A stretch of 20,917 nucleotides of DNA from a virus. Positions 12,092 to 20,116 of the stretch are shown here, piece by piece (the first letter of the stretch is position 1; each line of letters starts with the position of its first letter). The translations under genes were made by a program, and so were the position numbers. The notes below the pieces were generated by a model. The model had not been told where the DNA came from. It did not search any database and saw only the letters and a list, made by a program, of their open reading frames with translations. The stretch lies in the IMG/VR virus record IMGVR_UViG_3300042905_001281, positions 1 through 20,917 of that record. One strand, written 5' to 3'.

Positions 12092-13237
12092 ATGCTAGAG
12101 AACTTAGAGCCAGCTCCAAAGATTCTGGCACAGCCGAACTTCAAACCTGCTATCGAGTTCGATGGCTTCGAGGGCCAAGCTACCACGCCGGGCTACTCAG
12201 AGCAGCCAGCCAACTTCGATGACTTCCTGCTAAGTGCAGGCATAGATCCAAATGACATTGAGGTCATCCCGCCAATCAAGACTTCACGCTGGCAGCAGCG
12301 TGAGGGTGGAGAGTGGCTGGTCTCTTATAGATTCACTTTTAGAAGAAAGAATCGAGAGATAGATCTACCGCTTCTTATGTCTGAGGCCCGCAAGTCAGCA
12401 GGGAAAAGAAAAGACATCAAGACAACCGACAAGGCCCTGATAGTCGCACCCTCAGACTTCCAAGTTGGCAAGACAGGCTCAAGAGGCGGAACACAAGAAC
12501 TTATCGCTAGAGTCATACGGTCCTATGAGCGTATCGAGCAACAAATGAAGGCAGGCAAGTATGAGCGTATCTTCATCATGGACATCGGTGACATCATTGA
12601 ATCGTTCTCAAACGCCGCACACTATAACCAGCTAGAGAGCAACGACCTTTCGCCAATGCAGCAAGTCGATGTTGCGACTTCGCTGATGCTTGACCTAATC
12701 AAGCGAGCAAACAAATACGCACCTGTCACCTATGGATCAGTAGCCTCGAACCATTGCCAAAACCGATTCAAGGGTCAGCAGGTAGGAAGGCCGGGACTCG
12801 ATGACTGGGGCATCGTCATCCTCCAACAACTTCGCAGGGTAACAAAAGAACTAGGGATGGATGTTGAATACCTAATCCCACAGCCTCATGACGAGGGCTT
12901 TGCATTTCAATACGGCGTCAATACAATCGGCGTTATGCATGGACATCAAGCATCGAGGCCAGAAGGAATCCCTAAGCATTGGGCATCAAGTAGCTTCGGC
13001 TCACAATGGAATCAGCCATGTGACACCCTACTGACCGGGCATTTCCATCATCTCCGCATTGAAGAGCTTGGTCAAAGACATGATGGCAACGGCTCAAAGT
13101 TCTGGGTTCAATGTCCCACGATGGATGCGGGAAGCGATTGGTTTAGACGCTCCAACGGACTCGACAGCACCTGTGGCATCCTGACTATCGAGCTAGAGAA
13201 GAACACGCCTTTTGCGGGCGAGGTGAGGAAGCTCTAA
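12092..13237 (+). CDS. MRE11-like calcineurin-type metallophosphoesterase
   Basis: A 381-residue protein with an N-terminal extension of about 115 residues and a calcineurin-like core. Core motifs in order are APSDFQVGK (D122-F-Q124), MDIGDIIE (D164-G-D167), ASNHCQNR (N220-H221), MHGHQ (H283, H285) and GHFHH (H317, H319). These match the two-metal site except that the first motif reads D-x-Q where most have D-x-H. The same change occurs in related actinophage proteins I know of. Such proteins are usually annotated as MRE11/SbcD-like nucleases, which act on DNA ends or branched DNA, but activity is not proven for the phage group. It starts directly after the HTH stop (TAAATG) with no strong ribosome site, so coupling is likely. 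The next gene overlaps its stop by one base. Confidence 0.8.
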   Translation: MLENLEPAPKILAQPNFKPAIEFDGFEGQATTPGYSEQPANFDDFLLSAGIDPNDIEVIPPIKTSRWQQREGGEWLVSYRFTFRRKNREIDLPLLMSEARKSAGKRKDIKTTDKALIVAPSDFQVGKTGSRGGTQELIARVIRSYERIEQQMKAGKYERIFIMDIGDIIESFSNAAHYNQLESNDLSPMQQVDVATSLMLDLIKRANKYAPVTYGSVASNHCQNRFKGQQVGRPGLDDWGIVILQQLRRVTKELGMDVEYLIPQPHDEGFAFQYGVNTIGVMHGHQASRPEGIPKHWASSSFGSQWNQPCDTLLTGHFHHLRIEELGQRHDGNGSKFWVQCPTMDAGSDWFRRSNGLDSTCGILTIELEKNTPFAGEVRKL

Positions 13238-13413
13238 TGCCAACCTATGACTACAAGTGCAACACCTGTGAGCAGACCATAACCATCCACGCAGGGATAG
13301 AAGAAGAAGTAGAGACACCTATCTGTGTCAAATGTAAAGAGGGGATGGCTAGAGACTATAACTTTCGCTCATTCAAATTTAATGGCAAGGGCTTTTACTC
13401 TACGGATAAATGA
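13237..13413 (+). CDS. FmdB-like zinc ribbon protein
   Basis: A 58-residue protein opening MPTYDYKCNTCEQ with C8-x2-C11, then C30-x2-C33 and the end FKFNGKGFYSTDK. The MPTYxYxC start, two CxxC pairs and the GFYxTD end are hallmarks of the FmdB family of putative regulatory zinc ribbons, usually 60-110 residues. The pairs should hold one zinc. The gene overlaps the phosphoesterase stop by one base and precedes the HNH gene by 13 bases. Its role in phages is not known; DNA or RNA binding is a guess. Confidence 0.7.
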   Translation: MPTYDYKCNTCEQTITIHAGIEEEVETPICVKCKEGMARDYNFRSFKFNGKGFYSTDK

Positions 13414-13426
13414 AGGCAGATAGTCC

Positions 13427-13804
13427 ATGCCCATCTCCCAGCCAGCCACTCAGGCAGTATCATTTAGTATGAGGTTCGCTAGACCTTGTCTCGAATGCCA
13501 GAGGCTGCACACCGATAAAGGTGAATTCTGTGCAGACTGTAGGACCAAGCGAGAGCGAGACAGGGAAAGACAAAGAAGCCTAGATCCCAAACACAGAGCA
13601 AAAAAACGGGAGCTATACTCTTCTGCCTATAAAGCCACAGCCAAGATACTCAAGGCCAACGCTACTCATTGCCACATTTGTAAGAATCCTTTTACCTCTA
13701 GGGCAGAGATCACAGCAGACCACCTGATAGCGGGAGACCCTGCCTCCCCACTAGCTCCAGCTCATAAATCCTGCAATTCAAGCAGGGGCAATAAGCCTCT
13801 ATAA
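13427..13804 (+). CDS. HNH endonuclease
   Basis: A 125-residue protein with two zinc knuckles in the N-terminal part (C21/C24, C35/C38), a basic helical linker (about 40-77), and an HNH core in the C-terminal third: CHIC (82-85), TADHLIAG with D98-H99, and APAHKSCNSSRGN with H113, C116 and N117. HNH nucleases encoded near terminase genes assist terminase in cutting cos ends in several phages. Here it lies 211 bases before the methyltransferase, with terminase after that. ATG 13427 is used; an internal ATG at 13469 has no better site. Activity is plausible because the catalytic His and Asn are present. Confidence 0.8.
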   Translation: MPISQPATQAVSFSMRFARPCLECQRLHTDKGEFCADCRTKRERDRERQRSLDPKHRAKKRELYSSAYKATAKILKANATHCHICKNPFTSRAEITADHLIAGDPASPLAPAHKSCNSSRGNKPL

Positions 13805-13822
13805 ATAAACAAAATCCGTTTT

Positions 13823-13836
13823 CGAACAAGTGTTCG
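13823..13836. promoter_or_regulatory. LexA (SOS) box candidate
   Basis: CGAACAAGTGTTCG is a perfect palindrome apart from its two central bases and matches CGAAC-N4-GTTCG exactly. This is the LexA operator of Bacillus and Actinobacteria. It is 40 bases upstream of a TTGACT motif and about 180 bases before the methyltransferase ATG. It could tie this region to host DNA damage. Confidence 0.6.
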
Positions 13837-13841
13837 CATAG

Positions 13842-13850
13842 TTATCCACA
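13842..13850 (+). promoter_or_regulatory. DnaA box
   Basis: TTATCCACA is an exact match to the canonical DnaA-binding 9-mer (actinobacterial forms usually vary only at the third base). It starts five bases after the LexA-type box. A single box is not a replication origin by itself but could modulate transcription or host replication contact. Confidence 0.5.
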
Positions 13851-13928
13851 GGAATTGCCGCAAGTCTAGTAGCCCTTGACTACCCTCCACCACTACATCT
13901 AGGGGTGGGGTCTATCTTCAACCACTAG

Positions 13929-13957
13929 CTCTGGGTTTCACCCCGAGACCACTTTTT
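13929..13957 (+). terminator. Weak terminator-like hairpin
   Basis: CTCTGGG (13929-13935) pairs with CCCCGAG (13941-13947) around TTTCA, with one mismatch, and five T bases follow at 13953-13957 after a five-base gap. It could end transcription from the HNH gene. The T run is distant and the stem short, so it may equally be a leader hairpin of the methyltransferase gene. Confidence 0.35.
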
Positions 13958-13989
13958 CTCACACACCCGCAAAATTATTGGTTTTCAGT

Positions 13990-13995
13990 TAGGCT
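13990..13995 (+). promoter_or_regulatory. Possible -10 element before the methyltransferase gene
   Basis: TAGGCT is a TANNNT-type -10 and repeats the hexamer found before whiB. ATG 14016 is 20 bases downstream, after GAAAGGTAAG as ribosome site. No good -35 lies at the usual distance, so confidence is low. Confidence 0.3.
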
Positions 13996-14015
13996 AGAAA
14001 TACGAAAGGTAAGAC

Positions 14016-15188
14016 ATGAAAATTGAACGCATAGCTATCACGAAGCTGATACCTGATCCCACGAATGCTCGAACCCATGATGAGAAGAATCTGAGTGCAA
14101 TCGAGGGCAGCCTCAAAGAGTTCGGACAGCGAAAGCCCATAGTCATCACACAAGACAACATCATCGCTGCAGGCAATGGCACAGTCGAGGCAGCCAAGCG
14201 ACTTGGCTGGACTGAGATGGATGTTGTGCGAGTGCCAGCCGATTGGGATGCTGACAGGATCAAGGCTTATGCCCTAGCTGACAATCAAACCGCTGAGTTG
14301 GCTGAGTGGAATCCTGAGGTCATGGCTGCTCAGTTGCTCGACCTGCAAGAAGCGGGCTTTGACATTGAGTCATTTGGCTTCGAGCTTGTCAATCCCCCAG
14401 TAGATCTTGAGTCCATCGAGGAAGATGAGATACCAGAAGATGCACCTACCCGAACAGCACTAGGTGACATTTGGAAGCTAGGCAGACACAGACTTATGTG
14501 CGGGAGCACTACCAGCCTCGATGACATGGACAAGCTAATGGAAAAGAAGAAGGCTGACATAGTCTTCACAGATCCTCCTTATGGAGTGGCCTATAGAGGT
14601 GGTATTCAGTTCAAGGATGGACAGGTCCAGAAGAACAATCGAGAGATGATTCAGAATGATGACGCTGACATTTATGAAGCAGTCATGCAAACTCTAGGAG
14701 CTTATGCAAACGGCCCTTGCTACATTTGGTTCGCAGGAACTAGAGCATCCACCCTCTATGAGGCAGCAGAAAAGTATGGAGACATTCACGCTCTAATCAT
14801 TTGGGTGAAGAATGGTGGCTATGGTGCATTGAATGCAAACTACAAACAGAAGCATGAGCCATGTCTCTACTGGAAACCCAGAGGCAAGTCTTTGAACTTC
14901 ACAGGCTCGACCACAGAAACTACTGTCTGGCAGATAAACAAAGATGGAAAGAACACCTTGCATCCAACTCAGAAGCCAGTAGCCCTAGCGGCTAAGGCAA
15001 TCTCTAATCACTCTGGAGATTTAGTCTTCGATGGATTCGGTGGATCAGGTGCAACACTCATAGCATCGGAGCAGGTAGGAAAGACATGCTTCATGATGGA
15101 GCTTGACCCGAAGTATTGCGATGTCATTATCCAGCGTTGGCAAAACCTAACAGGCAAGAAAGCTGAGCTAGCCAATGCCAGCAGGTAG
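14016..15188 (+). CDS. ParB-domain DNA methyltransferase fusion
   Basis: A 390-residue protein with two parts. Residues about 1-95 are a ParB/Srx-type domain (KLIPDPTNARTHDEKNL, the GQRKPIVI strand, IIAAGNGTVEAAKRLGW). Residues about 150-390 are an N6-adenine/N4-cytosine methyltransferase with motif IV TDPPYG (185-190), HPTQKP near 310-315 and motif I FDGFGGSG (338-345) at the end. Motif IV before motif I makes it a beta-class, permuted enzyme. It uses S-adenosylmethionine to methylate DNA. No restriction nuclease partner is nearby, so it is probably an orphan enzyme that guards phage DNA. The target sequence cannot be read from the gene. It overlaps the terminase small subunit by 14 bases. 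Confidence 0.85.
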   Translation: MKIERIAITKLIPDPTNARTHDEKNLSAIEGSLKEFGQRKPIVITQDNIIAAGNGTVEAAKRLGWTEMDVVRVPADWDADRIKAYALADNQTAELAEWNPEVMAAQLLDLQEAGFDIESFGFELVNPPVDLESIEEDEIPEDAPTRTALGDIWKLGRHRLMCGSTTSLDDMDKLMEKKKADIVFTDPPYGVAYRGGIQFKDGQVQKNNREMIQNDDADIYEAVMQTLGAYANGPCYIWFAGTRASTLYEAAEKYGDIHALIIWVKNGGYGALNANYKQKHEPCLYWKPRGKSLNFTGSTTETTVWQINKDGKNTLHPTQKPVALAAKAISNHSGDLVFDGFGGSGATLIASEQVGKTCFMMELDPKYCDVIIQRWQNLTGKKAELANASR

Positions 15189-15648
15189 GCCAGCCAAACC
15201 AATCGAGCAGAAACGCATGCTAGGCAATCCCGGCAAGCGAGCTTTGCCATCCAATGCATTAGAGATCTCGATGGTTACTAAAGTGCCAGAGCCACACAGG
15301 CCCTTGCTCAAGTATGGGCAAGAGCTATGGAACAAGGTCTGGGGCATGGGGGCAACATGGATCAGCCCGAACACAGACAGCGAACTGCTACTGATGACTT
15401 GCGAGATGATTGATGAGAGATGGAACTTGCGAGTCAAGGTAATGCAGACTGATGATGCCAGACTCAGGCGTGGCCTGAGAGAACTGGACAGGCAGATAGT
15501 CTCCAATCTTTCTCTTCTTGGCTTCAGCCCAGCAGATAGAAGTCGCTTGGGAGTGGCAGAAGTCAAGGCTGCAAGCAAGCTAGAGGAACTGATGCAAAGA
15601 AAGGCTCAGCGTGTTTCCACCGCAATGGCTAACCCCAGTTCCGACTGA
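15175..15648 (+). CDS. terS: Terminase small subunit, P27-like
   Basis: A 157-residue protein with the P27-family plan. The start MPAGRPAKPIEQKRMLGNPGKR is the family's typical N-terminal segment (GRP-x-K-P...GNPGKR). A middle region of helices follows (ELWNKVWGMG, LLLMTCEMIDER), and the end SLLGFSPADRSRLGVAE carries the conserved G-x-x-P-x-x-R-x-x-L block. Small subunits bind the packaging site and regulate the large subunit. It overlaps the methyltransferase by 14 bases and the large subunit by 38 bases, so all are co-expressed. Confidence 0.88.
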   Translation: MPAGRPAKPIEQKRMLGNPGKRALPSNALEISMVTKVPEPHRPLLKYGQELWNKVWGMGATWISPNTDSELLLMTCEMIDERWNLRVKVMQTDDARLRRGLRELDRQIVSNLSLLGFSPADRSRLGVAEVKAASKLEELMQRKAQRVSTAMANPSSD

Positions 15649-17116
15649 TGCCATCGAGCAGGGTGAGGGTGAGCTGGTCATCGACTTCATCGAGGGCTTC
15701 GGCATAATTACCAAAGACTCAGTCGCAGGTAAACAAGGAGAAAGGCTGACCCTCAGGGATTGGCAGAAAGACCTTATCCGACACATTTATGCCAGCGATG
15801 GTCAGGGCTTCAGATCAAGAGTCAATCTCATAGGCATGCCCCGCAAGTCAGGTAAGTCAGCCATCGCTTCAGCTATGGCAATCTTCGACACATACTTTGG
15901 ACCTGCTGGAGGTGAGACCTATTCGGTGGCCGCTACTAGAGAGCAGGCCCGCATTGTGTTCTCTGATGCCAAGCGAATAGTCGAGGCAAATGATGAGCTA
16001 CTGAAGCTAGCAAAGCTATACAGGGATGCAATCGAGATCCCCTCTACAGGCTCTATCTATCGAGTGCTATCAGCAGAAGCCTTTTCTGCCGAAGGTTTGA
16101 ACATCTCAGCCTGCTGGTTCGATGAGCTTCACGCTCAGCCCAATAGAGAGCTTTTCGATGTTATGTCTTTAGCTATGGGTGCTAGAGGTTCGCTTGCTCA
16201 CCTAGTCGCTATCACAACAGCTGGAGTAAAGACCGATTCGACAGGTCAGGATTCCATAGCTTTCAGTCTTTACAACTATGGCAAAAGGGTGGCCTCAGGG
16301 GAAGTAGAAGATCCATCATTCTTCATGGCATGGTGGGAAGCACCTGCTGAGTCTGATCACAGAGATCCAGAGACATGGAAGATAGCCAATCCCGGATTTG
16401 GAGATCTATCAGACCCGCAAGACTTTGAGTCAGCAGTCAGGCGAACCCCAGAAGCTGAGTTCCGCACGAAGCGATGCAATCAATGGGTCTCATCGCAGGT
16501 CTCATGGCTACCAACAGGAACATGGGAAGCCTGCAAGGGTGAGGTAAGCATTGGGGGCAAAGACTATGTCATCGGATTCGATGGATCATTCTCAGGTGAC
16601 TCGACTGTCCTAGTGGGAGTGACTATCGAAGAAACCCCACAGGTTTTCATGATCAAGGCATGGGAGAAAGACCCAAACATTCATGATGATCTATGGAGGG
16701 TAGATATTCTCGATGTCGAGAATCAGATTCGTGAGTTCGTAAAGACTCACCCAAATGTCAAAGAGATTGTCTGTGACCCTTACCGCTGGCAGCGATCTAT
16801 GCAAGTCCTAGCAGAAGAAGGCTATCCGATTGTGGAGTATCCCAGCACCAATGCAAGAAGGATGATACCTGCCTGTGCGAAGTATTTTGACGCTGTAGTC
16901 GAGGGAAGGATTGTGCATGATGGAGATCCATTACTAGCTCGCCACCTATCGAATGCTGTAGTAAAGTCCGACAATCTGGGAGTGAGGATAGTGAAAGAAA
17001 ACAGAGCATCATCCCGCCGTATTGACGCAGCGGTAGCGGCAGTCATCGCCTATGACAGGGCAACGACAAGTAGAATAGAACCCGAACAACTAACTCCGGG
17101 TGTCTATGTCTTCTAA
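15611..17116 (+). CDS. terL: Terminase large subunit
   Basis: A 501-residue motor and nuclease. The ATPase has Walker A GMPRKSGKS (75-83), Walker B ISACWFDE (165-172) and a coupling region ITTAG (201-205). The nuclease domain has the acidic triad positions D324 (GFDGS), D389 (VCDPY) and D472 (RRIDAA), which bind metal and cut the packaged DNA. Length and motif order match HK97/P27-type enzymes. The GTG at 15611 is the only in-frame start before the conserved region; no upstream ATG exists in frame. It moves concatemeric DNA into proheads through the portal encoded next. Confidence 0.92.
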   Translation: MFPPQWLTPVPTDAIEQGEGELVIDFIEGFGIITKDSVAGKQGERLTLRDWQKDLIRHIYASDGQGFRSRVNLIGMPRKSGKSAIASAMAIFDTYFGPAGGETYSVAATREQARIVFSDAKRIVEANDELLKLAKLYRDAIEIPSTGSIYRVLSAEAFSAEGLNISACWFDELHAQPNRELFDVMSLAMGARGSLAHLVAITTAGVKTDSTGQDSIAFSLYNYGKRVASGEVEDPSFFMAWWEAPAESDHRDPETWKIANPGFGDLSDPQDFESAVRRTPEAEFRTKRCNQWVSSQVSWLPTGTWEACKGEVSIGGKDYVIGFDGSFSGDSTVLVGVTIEETPQVFMIKAWEKDPNIHDDLWRVDILDVENQIREFVKTHPNVKEIVCDPYRWQRSMQVLAEEGYPIVEYPSTNARRMIPACAKYFDAVVEGRIVHDGDPLLARHLSNAVVKSDNLGVRIVKENRASSRRIDAAVAAVIAYDRATTSRIEPEQLTPGVYVF

Positions 17117-17258
17117 ATTGGTCACAGCCTTACAGGTTGCAGGTGCAATCCTGATTAGCACAGGGTTAGGAATGATTTTTCCACCTCTTGGCCTCATCGG
17201 CCTCGGAGTCTTTTCCGTTCTATTCGGCCTAGCACTAGAGAGAACAAATGCTCAATAA
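17106..17258 (+). CDS. 50-residue membrane protein between terminase and portal
   Basis: ATG 17106 lies inside the end of terL and the stop at 17258 lies inside the portal start, so the gene overlaps both by 11 bases. The 50 residues form two hydrophobic helices with a P-P-L-G turn (GAILISTGLGMIFPPLGLIGLG) and a basic-polar end ERTNAQ. Small two-helix proteins at exactly this spot are common in actinophages. Function is unknown; a role in head assembly at the membrane or in lysis is possible. Confidence 0.6.
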   Translation: MSSKLVTALQVAGAILISTGLGMIFPPLGLIGLGVFSVLFGLALERTNAQ

Positions 17259-18603
17259 CCTATTTGAGAAGCGAGCAGTAACCCCTAATAGCCTTTGGGG
17301 AGCTGGTCTTGACTTTGAGCTTCAAAACAACTCAGGCACATTCATCGATGAAGAGAATGTCTATAAGCTCTCTGGAGTTTCTGCTGCCATCTCTCTGATT
17401 GCTGGCACGATATCTACCCTGCCTATGGATGCTTGGATGAGGCGTAATGGTCAGAAGTTCTTGATGAGGCCAAAGCCTGATTGGGTAAATAGACCTGATG
17501 TTTCATTTGTAGATAGAACACCATTCATCAGCTCAATCATCGCATCTTTAATGCTTGATGGAAATGCATTCATCAGAATCTTCCGAGATGAAGACGGCCT
17601 GCCAATCAATCTAATGGTTTTGAATCCCACGAAGATTGAAGTCAAACGCAACCGCAATGGTCGAGTCATGTTTACCTATGAAGAAGACCAAAAGACTTAT
17701 ACCTCTGATGAGATTCTGCACATTGTGGAATCGGTGATGAGACCCGGTGCTATTCGTGGTGTCTCAAGAGTCGAGGCCATGAAGGATGCACTTGGGCTAG
17801 GTCTTGCTCTTGACTCTTATGCACAGAGATTCTTCGGGCAGGGTGCATCAGGAAACTATGCCCTAGTCACGCCTCAGTCGCTGACAGAGGATCAGGCAAA
17901 ATCTCTAGCTAAGTCAGTCGATGCTAGACATGGTGGCTGGAGAAAAGCTCACAAGACAATCGTTCTGCACTCGGGCCTTGACATAAAAGACATTGGCATC
18001 AATCCAGAGGACTCGCAACTTCTCGACTCTCGCAGAATGTTTATTGAAGACCTCTGTCGAATCTGGAATATCCCAAGCCACATGATGAATCTGCCGGGAA
18101 CCAACACCTACAGCAGCGTGGAAGCCACCCAGATTGAATTCGTAACTCACACACTCAGGCCCTATGTGGCAATCATCGAAAACTCACTCTCTACCTTGCT
18201 GCAGGTTTATCCAAATGGTCAAGGTGCATTTGTCGAGTTCAATATGAATAGCCTGCTTCGAGGCGATGCACAGTCACGCTTCTCTGCCTATTCACAGGGT
18301 ATTCAGGCAGGCATCTTGACTGCAAATGACGCAAGAGTTGCTGAGGGGCTTTCTAAGATCGATGGTGGAGACATCCTTAGAGTCCCACTAGCCAATGTGA
18401 ATATCGATGCTGCTGATCTAGTAGCAACAGACAAGCGAGTTCTGATGGCACAGCGTTTGGTAGTTGCAGGTTTTGATCCAGTAGAGACCTTGGCTGCTAT
18501 GGGTCTGCCCGCTATTGCACACACAGGTGTTCCTAGCGTTCAACTTCAGGGTGTTGCACAGATCAATCCTGAAGATCCACAATCTGTCTATCCGGAGGGC
18601 TAA
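17248..18603 (+). CDS. HK97-family portal protein
   Basis: A 451-residue portal, the twelve-copy ring at one head vertex through which DNA enters and leaves. Family landmarks include an N-terminal helix region with VSAAISLIAGTISTLP (44-59), LMLDGNAFI (101-109), VLNPTKIEV, the DEILHIVE strand, a long helical stem (MKDALGLGLALDSYAQRFFGQG), QLLDSRRMFIEDLCRIWNIPSHMM (about 258-281) and THTLRPYVAIIENSL. These are characteristic of the HK97 portal group (PF04860). Length is typical. It comes directly after terminase, the normal order. Confidence 0.92.
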   Translation: MLNNLFEKRAVTPNSLWGAGLDFELQNNSGTFIDEENVYKLSGVSAAISLIAGTISTLPMDAWMRRNGQKFLMRPKPDWVNRPDVSFVDRTPFISSIIASLMLDGNAFIRIFRDEDGLPINLMVLNPTKIEVKRNRNGRVMFTYEEDQKTYTSDEILHIVESVMRPGAIRGVSRVEAMKDALGLGLALDSYAQRFFGQGASGNYALVTPQSLTEDQAKSLAKSVDARHGGWRKAHKTIVLHSGLDIKDIGINPEDSQLLDSRRMFIEDLCRIWNIPSHMMNLPGTNTYSSVEATQIEFVTHTLRPYVAIIENSLSTLLQVYPNGQGAFVEFNMNSLLRGDAQSRFSAYSQGIQAGILTANDARVAEGLSKIDGGDILRVPLANVNIDAADLVATDKRVLMAQRLVVAGFDPVETLAAMGLPAIAHTGVPSVQLQGVAQINPEDPQSVYPEG

Positions 18604-18864
18604 ATGGGACTATTAGCAATCAACTTCAGTATCGGAACAGTTGCAGCTGAAATTGCACCTGCTGACTCCAACCCTGTAAGTGTTCACATTCATAACAACT
18701 CAGAACATACTGTGTATCTTGGCGGAAGCAATGTCACCACTACAACAGGATTGAATCTTCCTAAGCAAACAACTGAAGAGTTTTATTTGACTCCCGGAGA
18801 TAGTCTTTGGTGCATTTCAGACGGAGCAACTAGAAATGTGAGAGTTCTGAGGTTAAGTAAGTGA
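18604..18864 (+). CDS. Small virion decoration-like protein
   Basis: An 86-residue beta-rich protein directly after the portal stop (TAAATG). The central segment VSVHIHNNSEHTVYLGGSNVTTTTG-like region, LYLTPGD-like strand EFYLTPGDSLWCISD and VRVLRL end match a small group of phage proteins found next to fibre or head-surface genes. No signal peptide, membrane helix or enzyme motif. It probably is a small surface or joining protein, with the two following fibre-like genes. Confidence 0.5.
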   Translation: MGLLAINFSIGTVAAEIAPADSNPVSVHIHNNSEHTVYLGGSNVTTTTGLNLPKQTTEEFYLTPGDSLWCISDGATRNVRVLRLSK

Positions 18865-19201
18865 TTACACCGGGCAGATATAACATTACCGCTTATCAAG
18901 GTGCAACTTACGACCTGTCTCTAAGCTGGTCAATCGGTGGCACAGCAGTTAATCTGACTAACTACACCGCAGCCATGCAGGTCAGAGATTCTTATGATTC
19001 AGATCCTGTTCTTTCTTTAACCAATGGATCAGGCATTACTCTTGGCGGAACTGCTGGAACAATTGGAATCAGCGTAAGTGCAAGCACAATGGGTTCGATT
19101 GTTGCAGGGCAATATCTCTACGATCTTGAACTTAATTCAGGCTCAGCAATTACTCGATTAGTTCAGGGTATTTTCAACATTGAGGCTGAGGTCACTCGGT
19201 A

Positions 19202-19202
<1 letters not shown>
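18861..19202 (+). CDS. Fibre-associated beta protein
   Basis: A 113-residue protein starting at GTG 18861, overlapping the previous gene by four bases. The run [56 protein letters not shown] and [10 protein letters not shown] is a well-known pattern of small phage proteins placed beside fibre genes (G-A-T-F-x-L-x-L-x-W...L-T-G-Y-x-A-x-M-Q-V-R). They are thought to join or chaperone fibres. It immediately precedes the collagen-like gene and shares its stop-start overlap. Position between portal and protease is unusual for this kind. Confidence 0.6.

Positions 19203-20115
<913 letters not shown>

Positions 20116-20116
<1 letters not shown>

Larger units (their letters stand above)
13805..14015. 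other. Non-coding region between HNH and methyltransferase
   Basis: This 211-base gap is the longest non-coding stretch in the window and holds no reading frame of note. It contains a perfect LexA-type palindrome, an exact DnaA box, a CCACC/GGTGG inverted repeat around 13888-13908 and a terminator-like hairpin. It comes before the terminase genes and after an HNH gene, so a cos packaging site could also lie here. Confidence 0.6.

Noticed and set aside
13876-13905. TTGACT as a -35 with TAGGGG at 18 bases
   Set aside because: The -35 is good, but the -10 lacks the final T and most of the consensus; not listed as a promoter.
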